DNA of 11,143 nt from Candidatus Hydrogenedentota bacterium (GTDB lineage: Bacteria > Hydrogenedentota > Hydrogenedentia > Hydrogenedentales > CAITNO01), in NCBI GenBank assembly GCA_011046175.1, contig DSBB01000218.1, positions 1-11,143 on the forward strand, in the 5' to 3' direction. Under the pieces are notes generated by a model. It was not told where the DNA came from and ran no database searches. It saw only the letters and a list, made by a program, of their open reading frames with translations. Below, piece by piece: positions 1 to 6,374 of this stretch. Position 1 is the stretch's first letter. Each line of letters begins with the position of its first letter. Made by a program: the position numbers and the translations under genes.

Positions 1-1
1 G

Positions 2-1285
2 CGAAAAACCGCCGTCGTCATGGGGCTGCTGTTTGTTTTGGCTTATGGCGTCGCCCAACATGACTTCTACCCGTACACGCCGGACAAGGCGCGCTGGCAC
101 TACGCCCGCGCCGACTCTTGGCTGCGCACGGGAGAACTGGACAAGGCGCGGCTGGAAGCGGAACAGATGCTCGATGAGGACTATTCCTATTATATGCCCT
201 TCCGGCTGGGACACGCCTTTGCGGCGAAAGGATGTCATGCGCTTGCGGCAACGCTGCTTGAAAAGGCGCTTAGTCCGGACCCGGACAACCAACCCCTCCC
301 CTACCGTCAGGATATTTATTTCCATATAGGCGTTTCTCTCGCCGCGGCCAATCAACCCGAAGCGGCGCGCGCCGCGTTTGAGGCGGCCTTACATCTGAAC
401 CCGAACGATGCCCGCGCCCACAACGATCTGGGTGTGCTGCTGGAAGAAGCGGGCGATGTTGACGGCGCGTTAATCCATTACCGCGCCGCCATAAAGGCAA
501 AGCCCGGTTTTGCGCTGGCGCACAGTAATCTCTGTGACTTGCTCGGGCGGCTCGGCAACCATGCCGAGGCCATTGCGGCGTGTGAAAAAGCGGCTGCGGC
601 GGAAGCGGACAACCCCGACTACCGGTACAACCTGGCGGTGCAGCTTGCCGCCGCGGGACAGACCGAAAAAGCGACCGAACACTACCGGGCCACCCTGGCG
701 ATTGCGCCCCGCGAAACACGCGCTATGAATAACCTTGCTCTTCTGCTTGAAGAACAGGGACTAATTGAGGAAGCGGAGGCTTTGCTGAAACAAGCGCTTG
801 ATAATAAACCGGATTTCAGCCTTGCCCGCGTCAACCTTGCCAATATCTACACAAAACAAGGCAAGTTCGAGCAAGCGGAAGCCTTATATCTGGCGGGTTT
901 GCAGGCGGCGCCGGATGATGTGGTGTTACGCAACGGCATTGGCTACCACTACGCCGCGCGCGGCGTAATGGACAAGGCGCGTAAGCACTATGAGGCTGCG
1001 CTGAAAATAAACGCCCAATACGACCGCGCCCGCGTAAATCTCATTGCGTTATGTGTTCAAACAGAGGCGCTGGACGCCGCGCTTCAACATCTGGCGTTTC
1101 TCATGGAGAAATATCCCGACGAGCCGCAGCTTCTGCTTGACGCTGCAATGGTACAATGGAAAATGGGCAACAAAGAGGACGCAATGGAAAAGTGCCGTCG
1201 CGCTTTGGAAATGGACCCCGGCTTCGCCGCCGCGCGCCGGCAACTGCAACAAATGGACGGAACCCTCCCCGAGGCGATGGAATGA
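2..1285 (+). CDS. TPR-repeat protein, probably C-terminal part of a membrane protein (5' truncated)
   Basis: The frame is open to the left window edge, so the gene probably starts upstream; the ATG at 20 has no ribosome binding site and lies inside a hydrophobic stretch (TAVVMGLLFVLAYGVA) that looks like a transmembrane helix. After this helix, nearly the whole protein is about 11 tandem 34-residue TPR units, from about residue 26 to 417 counted from the ATG at 20. The units show the usual small and large hydrophobic pattern with a Pro near the end of each (for example LNPNDA, IAPRET, MDPGFA). TPR arrays are protein-interaction scaffolds. This arrangement, a last membrane helix followed by a long TPR tail, is known from multi-span glycosyltransferase-like proteins, but the missing N-terminus prevents naming the enzyme. 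The stop is followed by 121 bp and the folate operon, which seems to have its own promoter. The TPR array is certain; the membrane anchor is likely; the function is unknown. Confidence 0.85.
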   Translation, partial: RKTAVVMGLLFVLAYGVAQHDFYPYTPDKARWHYARADSWLRTGELDKARLEAEQMLDEDYSYYMPFRLGHAFAAKGCHALAATLLEKALSPDPDNQPLPYRQDIYFHIGVSLAAANQPEAARAAFEAALHLNPNDARAHNDLGVLLEEAGDVDGALIHYRAAIKAKPGFALAHSNLCDLLGRLGNHAEAIAACEKAAAAEADNPDYRYNLAVQLAAAGQTEKATEHYRATLAIAPRETRAMNNLALLLEEQGLIEEAEALLKQALDNKPDFSLARVNLANIYTKQGKFEQAEALYLAGLQAAPDDVVLRNGIGYHYAARGVMDKARKHYEAALKINAQYDRARVNLIALCVQTEALDAALQHLAFLMEKYPDEPQLLLDAAMVQWKMGNKEDAMEKCRRALEMDPGFAAARRQLQQMDGTLPEAME

Positions 1286-1302
1286 CGCCCGGGCGCGCTG
1301 GA

Positions 1303-1332
1303 TTACTTGCGCGGAAGTAAAAAGAGTATAAT
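1303..1332 (+). promoter_or_regulatory. Candidate promoter of the pterin/folate operon
   Basis: A perfect -10 hexamer TATAAT lies at 1327-1332. The best -35 match, TTACTT at 1303-1308 (18-bp spacer), is poor; TTGCGC at 1307-1312 is closer to consensus but only 14 bp away. Transcription would start near 1339 and give a leader of about 68 nt before the pteridine reductase. The site fits the gap between the TPR gene and the operon, but it rests mainly on the -10 element. Confidence 0.45.
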
Positions 1333-1358
1333 TTCCGCGCATACAGGGGCAGGGCACT

Positions 1359-1372
1359 GTTCCCGCGGGAAC
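1359..1372 (+). repeat. 14-bp perfect palindrome in the folate operon leader
   Basis: GTTCCCGCGGGAAC is a perfect inverted repeat, extended by a possible U-G pair in RNA (1358 and 1373). It lies about 27 bp downstream of the -10 hexamer and 34 nt before the start codon at 1407. It could be an operator for a dimeric repressor or a short GC-rich leader hairpin. No U-run follows it, so it is not an intrinsic terminator. Confidence 0.5.
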
Positions 1373-1406
1373 GTTGAAGGCCGGCTTGGATATAGGAAAG
1401 GAGATA

Positions 1407-2147
1407 ATGCAGACACTTCGAGGAAAAACGGCGCTCATTACGGGCGCGGCGAAACGGCTGGGCGCAGCGTTGGCCCGGGCGCTGGCCGACGCCGGAGCAC
1501 ATGTCGTCATCCACTGTCGCAACTCGCGGGACGCGGCGGACAAACTGGCGAACGCCATTATGGACGCGCGGGGCGCCGCTTCTGTTATTGAAGCCGATCT
1601 CGCGGACACCGCCATGGCCGATTCCCTTGTGGGTCGCGCCATTGCGCTGGCGGGACCACTTGACATCCTTATAAACAGCGCGTCCATATTCCACGAAGCC
1701 TCGTTCCTGGAAATGGAGCCGGCTGTCATTCATGAAAACATGAATGTGAACGCCATTGCGCCCATGCTTGTGGCGCGGCGCTTTGCGGCGCAACAGCGCC
1801 CGGGCGCGATCATTAACCTGCTGGACACAATGGTCATGGATTATGACAAGAAACATGTGCCCTATCACTTGAGCAAACGGGTGTTGCATACGCTTACACG
1901 CATTATGGCGCTGGAATTTGCTCCGGACATCCGGGTAAACGCGATTGCACCGGGCTTGATTCTGCCGCCCCCGGGAAAAGACAATACCTATCTGGAAAGT
2001 CTCGCGCACACGAACCCGCTGCACAAACACGGCAGCGCCGCAGCCGTAACGGACGCCGCGCTCTACTTGCTGCACGCAGACTTTGTGACCGGACAAACCT
2101 TGTACGTTGACGGCGGGCGGCATCTACGGGGAAGCATGTATGAATAA
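1407..2147 (+). CDS. SDR-family pteridine reductase (PTR1/FolM type)
   Basis: This is a 246-residue short-chain dehydrogenase/reductase that probably reduces dihydro- to tetrahydropterins, or dihydrofolate, with NADPH in the cytoplasm. The ATG at 1407 is preferred because a strong GGAAAGGAG ends a few bases upstream; a longer TTG start at 1374 has no such site. The N-terminus carries TGAAKRLG (residues 12-19), the same motif as I recall for Leishmania PTR1, instead of the usual SDR TGxxxGxG. The HCRNS segment after beta-2 fits NADPH preference. The catalytic set follows PTR1 and not the classical Ser-Tyr-Lys: Asp140 (INLLD), Tyr153 and Lys157 (YHLSK), with the 13- and 4-residue spacing of PTR1 Asp181, Tyr194 and Lys198. 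The C-terminus has VTGQTLYVDGG. It is the first gene of the folate operon and overlaps folB by 8 nt. A generic SDR function is less likely given the motifs and the neighbours. Confidence 0.9.
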   Translation: MQTLRGKTALITGAAKRLGAALARALADAGAHVVIHCRNSRDAADKLANAIMDARGAASVIEADLADTAMADSLVGRAIALAGPLDILINSASIFHEASFLEMEPAVIHENMNVNAIAPMLVARRFAAQQRPGAIINLLDTMVMDYDKKHVPYHLSKRVLHTLTRIMALEFAPDIRVNAIAPGLILPPPGKDNTYLESLAHTNPLHKHGSAAAVTDAALYLLHADFVTGQTLYVDGGRHLRGSMYE

Positions 2148-2514
2148 CCCATCACATGACAAGATACACATTCGCGGATTGCGGGCGCGGTGCATCATCG
2201 GCATTTTTCCTGAGGAAAGGGAAAAGCCGCAGGAAATCGTAATGAATATCACCCTTTGCACCGACTTGCGCGCGGCGGGTCAAAGCGACGACATTGACGA
2301 CACGGTTGATTATAAGCGGATAAAACTCGATGCGCTGGAACTTGTCGAAAAATCAAATTTCATGTTGGTGGAAAAACTCGCCCAGGCCGTCGCGGATATG
2401 TGCTTGAAAACGCCCGGCGTGGATACTGTTGCCGTCACCATAGACAAACCCGGCGCATTGCGATTCGCTCAAAGCGTTGCCGTTGAAATTGTCCGGAGCA
2501 AAAAACGTGAATAA
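2140..2514 (+). CDS. folB: Dihydroneopterin aldolase FolB
   Basis: This 124-residue protein matches dihydroneopterin aldolase in length and motifs. The enzyme splits 7,8-dihydroneopterin to 6-hydroxymethyl-7,8-dihydropterin and glycolaldehyde; many members also epimerise it to dihydromonapterin. Visible signatures are the N-terminal IHIRGLRARCIIGIFPEER with the pterin-binding Glu, the DTVDYKRI segment with the conserved Tyr, FMLVEKLAQAVAD with the second Glu, and the IDKPGAL loop with the catalytic Lys. The ATG at 2140 is chosen because GGGGA at 2128-2132 sits 7 nt upstream; it overlaps the reductase stop (ATGAATAA), which suggests translational coupling. A GTG at 2107 in the same frame would add 11 residues unlike the family. 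No odd residues were seen. Epimerase-only FolX is an alternative, but the folK and folE neighbours favour FolB. Confidence 0.95.
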   Translation: MNNPSHDKIHIRGLRARCIIGIFPEEREKPQEIVMNITLCTDLRAAGQSDDIDDTVDYKRIKLDALELVEKSNFMLVEKLAQAVADMCLKTPGVDTVAVTIDKPGALRFAQSVAVEIVRSKKRE

Positions 2515-3046
2515 AAGCGGTGGAAAATACGACGGACCCTGTTATATAAGCGTGGGCGCGAATCTCAACCCCGAGCGCAACATCATCCGGGCGCTGGCGC
2601 GGTTGGATAGTATTCACCGTCTGACCGGGGTGTCCGTTTTCTACCGCACCAAGGCGATAGACCGTCCGGAACAACCGGACTATCTGAACGGCGTCGTGTC
2701 CATACACTACTCGGGGGTGTTGCGCTCACTGAAATTCAATGTGTTGCGCCGAATAGAAGAACTGCTCGGGCGCGAACGATCAAAGGATGCGTTTGCCGCG
2801 AGACCGATAGACCTCGATATCATTTTGTGCGGTGATTTGTTTTTGCGCGAGCCCGGCCTCATTATACCCGATCCGGATATACGGGAACGTCCGTTTCTTG
2901 TCGGCGCGTTGCTGGACTTGGACCCGGAGATAACCCTGCCGGATAATCGCGGTCCTCTGAAAGGGATGGCGGCAAGTCCGGAAATCAGGGAATTGCAGGT
3001 TGCAAGGAGTTTCTCGGCGACCATCAAAGAAAGGTTTGCAAAATGA
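2507..3046 (+). CDS. folK: 6-hydroxymethyl-7,8-dihydropterin pyrophosphokinase FolK (HPPK)
   Basis: FolK transfers pyrophosphate from ATP to 6-hydroxymethyl-7,8-dihydropterin, giving the substrate of dihydropteroate synthase. The GTG start at 2507 (179 residues) is chosen because GGAG at 2495-2498 lies 8 nt upstream and it overlaps the folB stop as GTGAATAA; a TTG at 2477 lies deep in folB. Family motifs in order are YISVGANLNPERNI (GSNLG-type pterin loop), QPDYLNG, IEELLGRERS, and RPIDLDIIL, whose Asp102 and Asp104 are the two Mg-ATP ligands. The following segment, normally a Pro-His motif such as VPHYDM in E. coli, is IPDPDI here, so the usual His is Asp122. The loop before QPDYLN also lacks the common Gly. 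The metal ligands are intact, so activity is expected. The gene overlaps folE by 4 nt. Confidence 0.94.
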   Translation: MNKSGGKYDGPCYISVGANLNPERNIIRALARLDSIHRLTGVSVFYRTKAIDRPEQPDYLNGVVSIHYSGVLRSLKFNVLRRIEELLGRERSKDAFAARPIDLDIILCGDLFLREPGLIIPDPDIRERPFLVGALLDLDPEITLPDNRGPLKGMAASPEIRELQVARSFSATIKERFAK

Positions 3047-3609
3047 ATACGGAACGCGTTGCAGCGTTAATTCGCGAGCTGCTAACGGAAATCGGGGAAG
3101 ACCCCGGACGGGAAGGGTTGCTGAAAACGCCGGAGCGTTACGCCCATGCCCTGGGGTTCCTGACCCGCGGATACACCCAAAATCTTGATGATATTGTCAA
3201 CGGCGCCATTTTCCAGTCCGAATCAAACAATATGATTATCAGCCGTGATATCGAATTGTACAGTTTGTGTGAGCATCACATGCTGCCCTTCTTTGGACGC
3301 GCCCATGTGGGTTATATCGCGCGGGACCGGGTAATTGGCCTGAGCAAAATCGCGCGTATTGTGGATTTCTACGCACGGCGCCTGCAAATCCAAGAACGTT
3401 TGACGGCGCAGATAGCACGCGCCATCATGGACCACACCTGTGCGGAAGGCGTCGGCGTGGTACTCGAGTGCCGCCATCTTTGCACGATGATGCGCGGGGT
3501 TGAAAAGCAAAACTCGGTTATGACCACCTCTTCGGTGCTTGGCAGTTTCCATGACGACGAAATTACCCGCCAAGAGTTCCTGCAACTGGTGAACCGCGAG
3601 ATCCGTTGA
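3043..3609 (+). CDS. folE: GTP cyclohydrolase I FolE
   Basis: FolE converts GTP to 7,8-dihydroneopterin triphosphate and formate, the first step of folate and tetrahydropterin synthesis; the enzyme is a cytosolic homodecamer in known cases. The 188-residue length is typical of bacterial type IA. EDPGREGLLKTPERYA (residues 19-34) is the conserved N-terminal motif. The zinc site is complete: Cys76 and His79 in SLCEHHMLPFFG, and Cys147 in ECRHLCTMMRG, with catalytic His78 and His145. IGLSKIARIVDFYARRLQIQERLT and KQNSVMTTSSVLG complete the signature. The ATG overlaps the folK stop (ATGA), so it is translated by coupling. It is last in the operon although it acts first in the pathway. No clear intrinsic terminator follows. 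The zinc-independent FolE2 type is excluded by the motifs. Confidence 0.97.
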   Translation: MNTERVAALIRELLTEIGEDPGREGLLKTPERYAHALGFLTRGYTQNLDDIVNGAIFQSESNNMIISRDIELYSLCEHHMLPFFGRAHVGYIARDRVIGLSKIARIVDFYARRLQIQERLTAQIARAIMDHTCAEGVGVVLECRHLCTMMRGVEKQNSVMTTSSVLGSFHDDEITRQEFLQLVNREIR

Positions 3610-3685
3610 TAACAAAAATCTCGTCGCACCGGCGCTGTCGCTCTATTAGGAACGGTTATGATTATCTTTATTTTTCCCCGACTCA

Positions 3686-3694
3686 TGTTATAAT
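3686..3694 (+). promoter_or_regulatory. Extended -10 promoter upstream of the histidine kinase unit
   Basis: TGTTATAAT is a full extended -10 element (TGn plus TATAAT at 3689-3694). No good -35 hexamer lies 16-18 bp upstream (TTTATT at 3667-3672 is the best), which is tolerated at extended -10 promoters. Transcription would start near 3701 and give a leader of about 60 nt, including an inverted repeat, before the first start codon at 3764. Confidence 0.6.
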
Positions 3695-3726
3695 GTTGTG
3701 GACGTTTTTGGTTTTTGTTTGTCACA

Positions 3727-3742
3727 GGTACTTAAACGTACC
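3727..3742 (+). repeat. Inverted repeat in the kinase leader, possible operator
   Basis: GGTAC and GTACC arms are separated by TTAAAC. With one mismatch the arms reach 7 bp around a central AA. The repeat lies about 33 bp downstream of the -10 hexamer and 9 bp before the AGGGGA ribosome binding site. It could be an operator; as RNA the stem is only 5 bp. Confidence 0.35.
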
Positions 3743-3763
3743 GTAATACAAGGGGACGGGTGC

Positions 3764-3817
3764 ATGGTCAAAGCCCGGAAAAAAAGACGGAAAAGCCTTG
3801 GGGGCAAAAACGCATGA
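3764..3817 (+). CDS. Possible 17-residue basic leader peptide coupled to the kinase
   Basis: This very short ORF encodes MVKARKKRRKSLGGKNA, with eight Lys or Arg residues among seventeen. It has a better initiation signal than either kinase start: AGGGGA at 3751-3756 lies 7 nt before its ATG. Its TGA overlaps the kinase ATG at 3814 as ATGA, the classic geometry of translational coupling. It may therefore be a leader ORF that delivers ribosomes to the kinase, with a sequence that may not matter. The basic residues could instead make translation sensitive to Lys or Arg supply, which is speculative. It may also be chance: this stretch could be the N-terminal extension of the kinase in another frame if the kinase starts at GTG 3760. 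Confidence 0.4.
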   Translation: MVKARKKRRKSLGGKNA

Positions 3818-6207
3818 CTATCAAACCGGAAAAGAATGAAATATCGGTGGTAGTCTGTTGCCAACAAAATAAGCACATAAAAGCCTTGAAGCAATTTATC
3901 CAGTCAAGCGACGCGCCTTTTGCGGTACGCATGACTCAGGATCAATTGCAGGCGTTCGACGCTGTCAATGAAGCAAAGCCGGACTGTGTTCTTATTACGG
4001 TTTCTCAAGGGGACGCCATTCTGCCCTTTTGCGCCTCCCTTCGCGACAGTGAAGCGGGCGCAACCGTTCCAATTTTGCTGGGAACGGAGACGAAAAATTG
4101 TCAAAATCTGCGCAATGAGGTAATCAAGGCCGGATTGTCTGATGTGTATGTGGCAACCCGCCTGCCATCAGAATTGGTTGCCGCTGTCACGGTTATCGTC
4201 CGCGCCAAATTTGCCGAGGACAGATTGCGGGCCGGAAACCGCAGTCTTGCGGAACTGGCGCAGGAACGGTCCCGCGCGCTTCAGGAAAGCGAAGAGCGCT
4301 ATCGTTTCCTTTTCAATTCGTGCAGCGACGGCGCGATGGCCTTTGAGATGATTGGGGGAATTCCGCGCCTCCTTGATATTAACGACGTTGCGTGCCACTG
4401 GCTTGGATACAGCCGGGACGAACTGTTACATATTCCTTTGCGACAGTTGACAACGGCTGATCGCGTGAACAATGTTCGCGGGCGGCTTGAAAGCATTTTG
4501 CAGCACAATGAATTGTTTTTTGAAACCGTGCTACGCGCAAGAGACGGCTCCAAAATCCCGCTGGAAATCATGACCCGTTCCTTTACCTTGGAGGATAACC
4601 GGCATGTTGTGGTGGCGCTGGGGAAACGGGTTGCGCCCGTCGGCCTGCAATGCAAGACGCACAATGCGGAGGACGAATACCACTATCTTGTGACGCAAAC
4701 AGGGCAAATGATATACGATTGCGACCTTAAAACGGGCCATGTCATCTGGGGAGGAGCAGTGGGGCAGATATCAGGGTTCACCCCCCGGCAGATGACACAA
4801 ATGGGATGGGAAGGATGGCAGGAACGCATTGTACAAGAAGACAGGGGCCGGGTAAAATCCCTTCTCGCCGATGCGCTGCACGTGATGGGAAAATACCAAA
4901 TTGAATACCGCATTGCCCACAAATCCGGCGAAATACGCCATATTGAGGACAACGGGGTTGTTCTGCCTGACGCAAACGGAGAGGCGGGGCGTCTCCTTGG
5001 CGCGATGAAGGACATCACCTCCCGCATTCAGGCTGAAGAAGAACGCAGACGGCTGGACGGTGAATTGCAGCACTCACAACGGCTGGAAAGCCTTGGAGTG
5101 CTTGCCGGCGGTATTGCCCACGATTTTAATAATATCCTCGCGGGCATCATAGGACTGACCGACCTGGCGCTGCGTCAAATCCCGGAAGAATCTCTTGCGC
5201 ATGATGATTTGACCGAGGCGTTGCAGGCCGCCAATCGCGCCAAGGAACTGGTGAAACAGATTCTCGCCTTCAGCAGGCAATCCGGACAGGATAGAAACTC
5301 GATTTACCTGCACATTGTCGCCCGTGAAGCCATCAAACTCCTGCGCGCATCGCTGCCTGCCATGATCGAAATCATTGACAGTGTTGACAGCCATTCAGGC
5401 GCCGTCATGGCAAATGCGGCACAGCTGTACCAGGTAATCACCAACTTTTCCACCAACGCCGCCCAGGCGATGACCGGGCAAAGCGGCAAGTTGGAAATCC
5501 GGGTGCGCGACATCGAGGTGGACAAGGCGATGGCCGAGCGAAACCCGGCGTTGCGCCCGGGGCCTTATGTTGAACTTTCCGTGCGCGACACGGGACACGG
5601 CATGGCGCCTTCAGTGCTGGCGCGCGTGTTTGATCCCTTTTTTACAACAAAAGGGCCGGGGCAGGGCACGGGCATGGGACTCGCGGTGGTGCATGGCATT
5701 ATCACCGATCATGGCGGCGCTGCCTGGGCCGAGAGCAAACTGGGCATCGGCTCCATTTTTTACGTGTTGTTGCCAAGAATCGCGGGGGTGGTGGTTGAAG
5801 AGTTTTTTGATAACACCACCTTGCAGCGCGGTCACGAGCGGATATTGTTTGTGGATGACGACGAGGCTGTGCTGCGGTTTGCCGAATCGGCGCTGCCCCG
5901 ACAGGGCTTCAAGCTTACTTTATGCCGCAATGGGGAGGAAGGATTGAAGGTATTCGCCGAAAAACCGCACAATTTCGATCTTGTGATTACCGACCAGGTA
6001 ATGCCCAAAATGTCCGGAGAAAAACTTGCCGCCGCCATTCATCAACTGCGTCCCGATATGCCGATTATCCTGTTTACGGGATTCAGCGACGAGATACCGC
6101 CGGAACAACTACAACGGGCGGGCATCAACGAAGTGGTATTGAAACCGATCATAGTAAAAGACCTTGTTGACGCCATACGAAAGGCCATAGACCGGTCTGC
6201 ACGGTAA
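3814..6207 (+). CDS. Cytosolic hybrid sensor histidine kinase: pseudo-receiver, PAS-PAS, HisKA, HATPase, receiver
   Basis: The 797-residue protein has no membrane segment or signal peptide, so it senses a cytosolic or diffusible signal. Residues 10-135 resemble a receiver fold, but the acidic pair is CCQ (15-17) and the phosphoacceptor position is Thr62 (PDCVLITV), so it cannot be phosphorylated in the usual way. A short helical linker leads to PAS1 (160 to about 275) and PAS2 (about 287-405, ending with the DITSR-type PAC motif). The kinase core has His436 in GGIAHDFNNIL, Asn548 in NFSTNAAQAM, Asp592 in DTGHGM, DPFFTTK, and a GTGMGL loop from 618. The C-terminal receiver is intact: Asp681-683, Asp727 (VITDQVMP) and Lys777 (LKPI). 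There is no output domain, so a separate partner is needed. ATG 3814 has GGGGG at 3800-3804 and overlaps a leader ORF; GTG 3760 would add 18 residues but sits only 3 nt from AGGGGA. Confidence 0.92.
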   Translation: MTIKPEKNEISVVVCCQQNKHIKALKQFIQSSDAPFAVRMTQDQLQAFDAVNEAKPDCVLITVSQGDAILPFCASLRDSEAGATVPILLGTETKNCQNLRNEVIKAGLSDVYVATRLPSELVAAVTVIVRAKFAEDRLRAGNRSLAELAQERSRALQESEERYRFLFNSCSDGAMAFEMIGGIPRLLDINDVACHWLGYSRDELLHIPLRQLTTADRVNNVRGRLESILQHNELFFETVLRARDGSKIPLEIMTRSFTLEDNRHVVVALGKRVAPVGLQCKTHNAEDEYHYLVTQTGQMIYDCDLKTGHVIWGGAVGQISGFTPRQMTQMGWEGWQERIVQEDRGRVKSLLADALHVMGKYQIEYRIAHKSGEIRHIEDNGVVLPDANGEAGRLLGAMKDITSRIQAEEERRRLDGELQHSQRLESLGVLAGGIAHDFNNILAGIIGLTDLALRQIPEESLAHDDLTEALQAANRAKELVKQILAFSRQSGQDRNSIYLHIVAREAIKLLRASLPAMIEIIDSVDSHSGAVMANAAQLYQVITNFSTNAAQAMTGQSGKLEIRVRDIEVDKAMAERNPALRPGPYVELSVRDTGHGMAPSVLARVFDPFFTTKGPGQGTGMGLAVVHGIITDHGGAAWAESKLGIGSIFYVLLPRIAGVVVEEFFDNTTLQRGHERILFVDDDEAVLRFAESALPRQGFKLTLCRNGEEGLKVFAEKPHNFDLVITDQVMPKMSGEKLAAAIHQLRPDMPIILFTGFSDEIPPEQLQRAGINEVVLKPIIVKDLVDAIRKAIDRSAR

Positions 6208-6223
6208 TTCATTCCCCCATCCT

Positions 6224-6239
6224 ATACCATATATGGTAT
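6224..6239 (+). repeat. 16-bp perfect palindrome between kinase and amidase genes
   Basis: ATACCATATATGGTAT is perfectly self-complementary. It lies 17 bp after the kinase stop and about 150 bp before the amidase start. It is AT-rich and has no following T-run, so it looks like a protein-binding operator and not a terminator. Its TATGGTA half recurs at 6292-6298. Confidence 0.55.
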
Positions 6240-6273
6240 GACCCTCAACATGTTGTGACGCCTCCCCTACATC

Positions 6274-6302
6274 TTGTATTTCATTTGACTGTATGGTACA
6301 GT
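6274..6302 (+). promoter_or_regulatory. Weak candidate promoter of the amidase gene with overlapping inverted repeat
   Basis: TTGTAT (6274-6279) and TACAGT (6297-6302) are separated by 17 bp and each matches consensus at 4 or 5 of 6 positions. An inverted repeat CTGTA-TGG-TACAG (6289-6301) covers the -10 region, and it contains TATGGTA, the half-site of the upstream palindrome. TTGACT at 6285-6290 is a better -35 but no -10 lies at a proper distance. This would fit a repressor-controlled promoter; support is modest. Confidence 0.35.
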
Positions 6303-6374
6303 ATATGAACGTTGGTGATTATGCGCCGGGACTATTCGTAACACTGGTCAATCAAAAAACAAGTTTGATGGAGG

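Noticed and set aside
1101..2123. Long open frame (340 codons) on the - strand opposite the pteridine reductase
   Set aside because: It covers a reductase gene with full catalytic motifs, its translation is rich in Arg, Cys and Gln without domain pattern, and it has no ribosome binding site. It is a shadow of GC-rich codon use.
6224..6239. 16-bp palindrome read as a terminator for the kinase gene
   Set aside because: The stem is AT-rich and no T-run follows; an operator is a better explanation.
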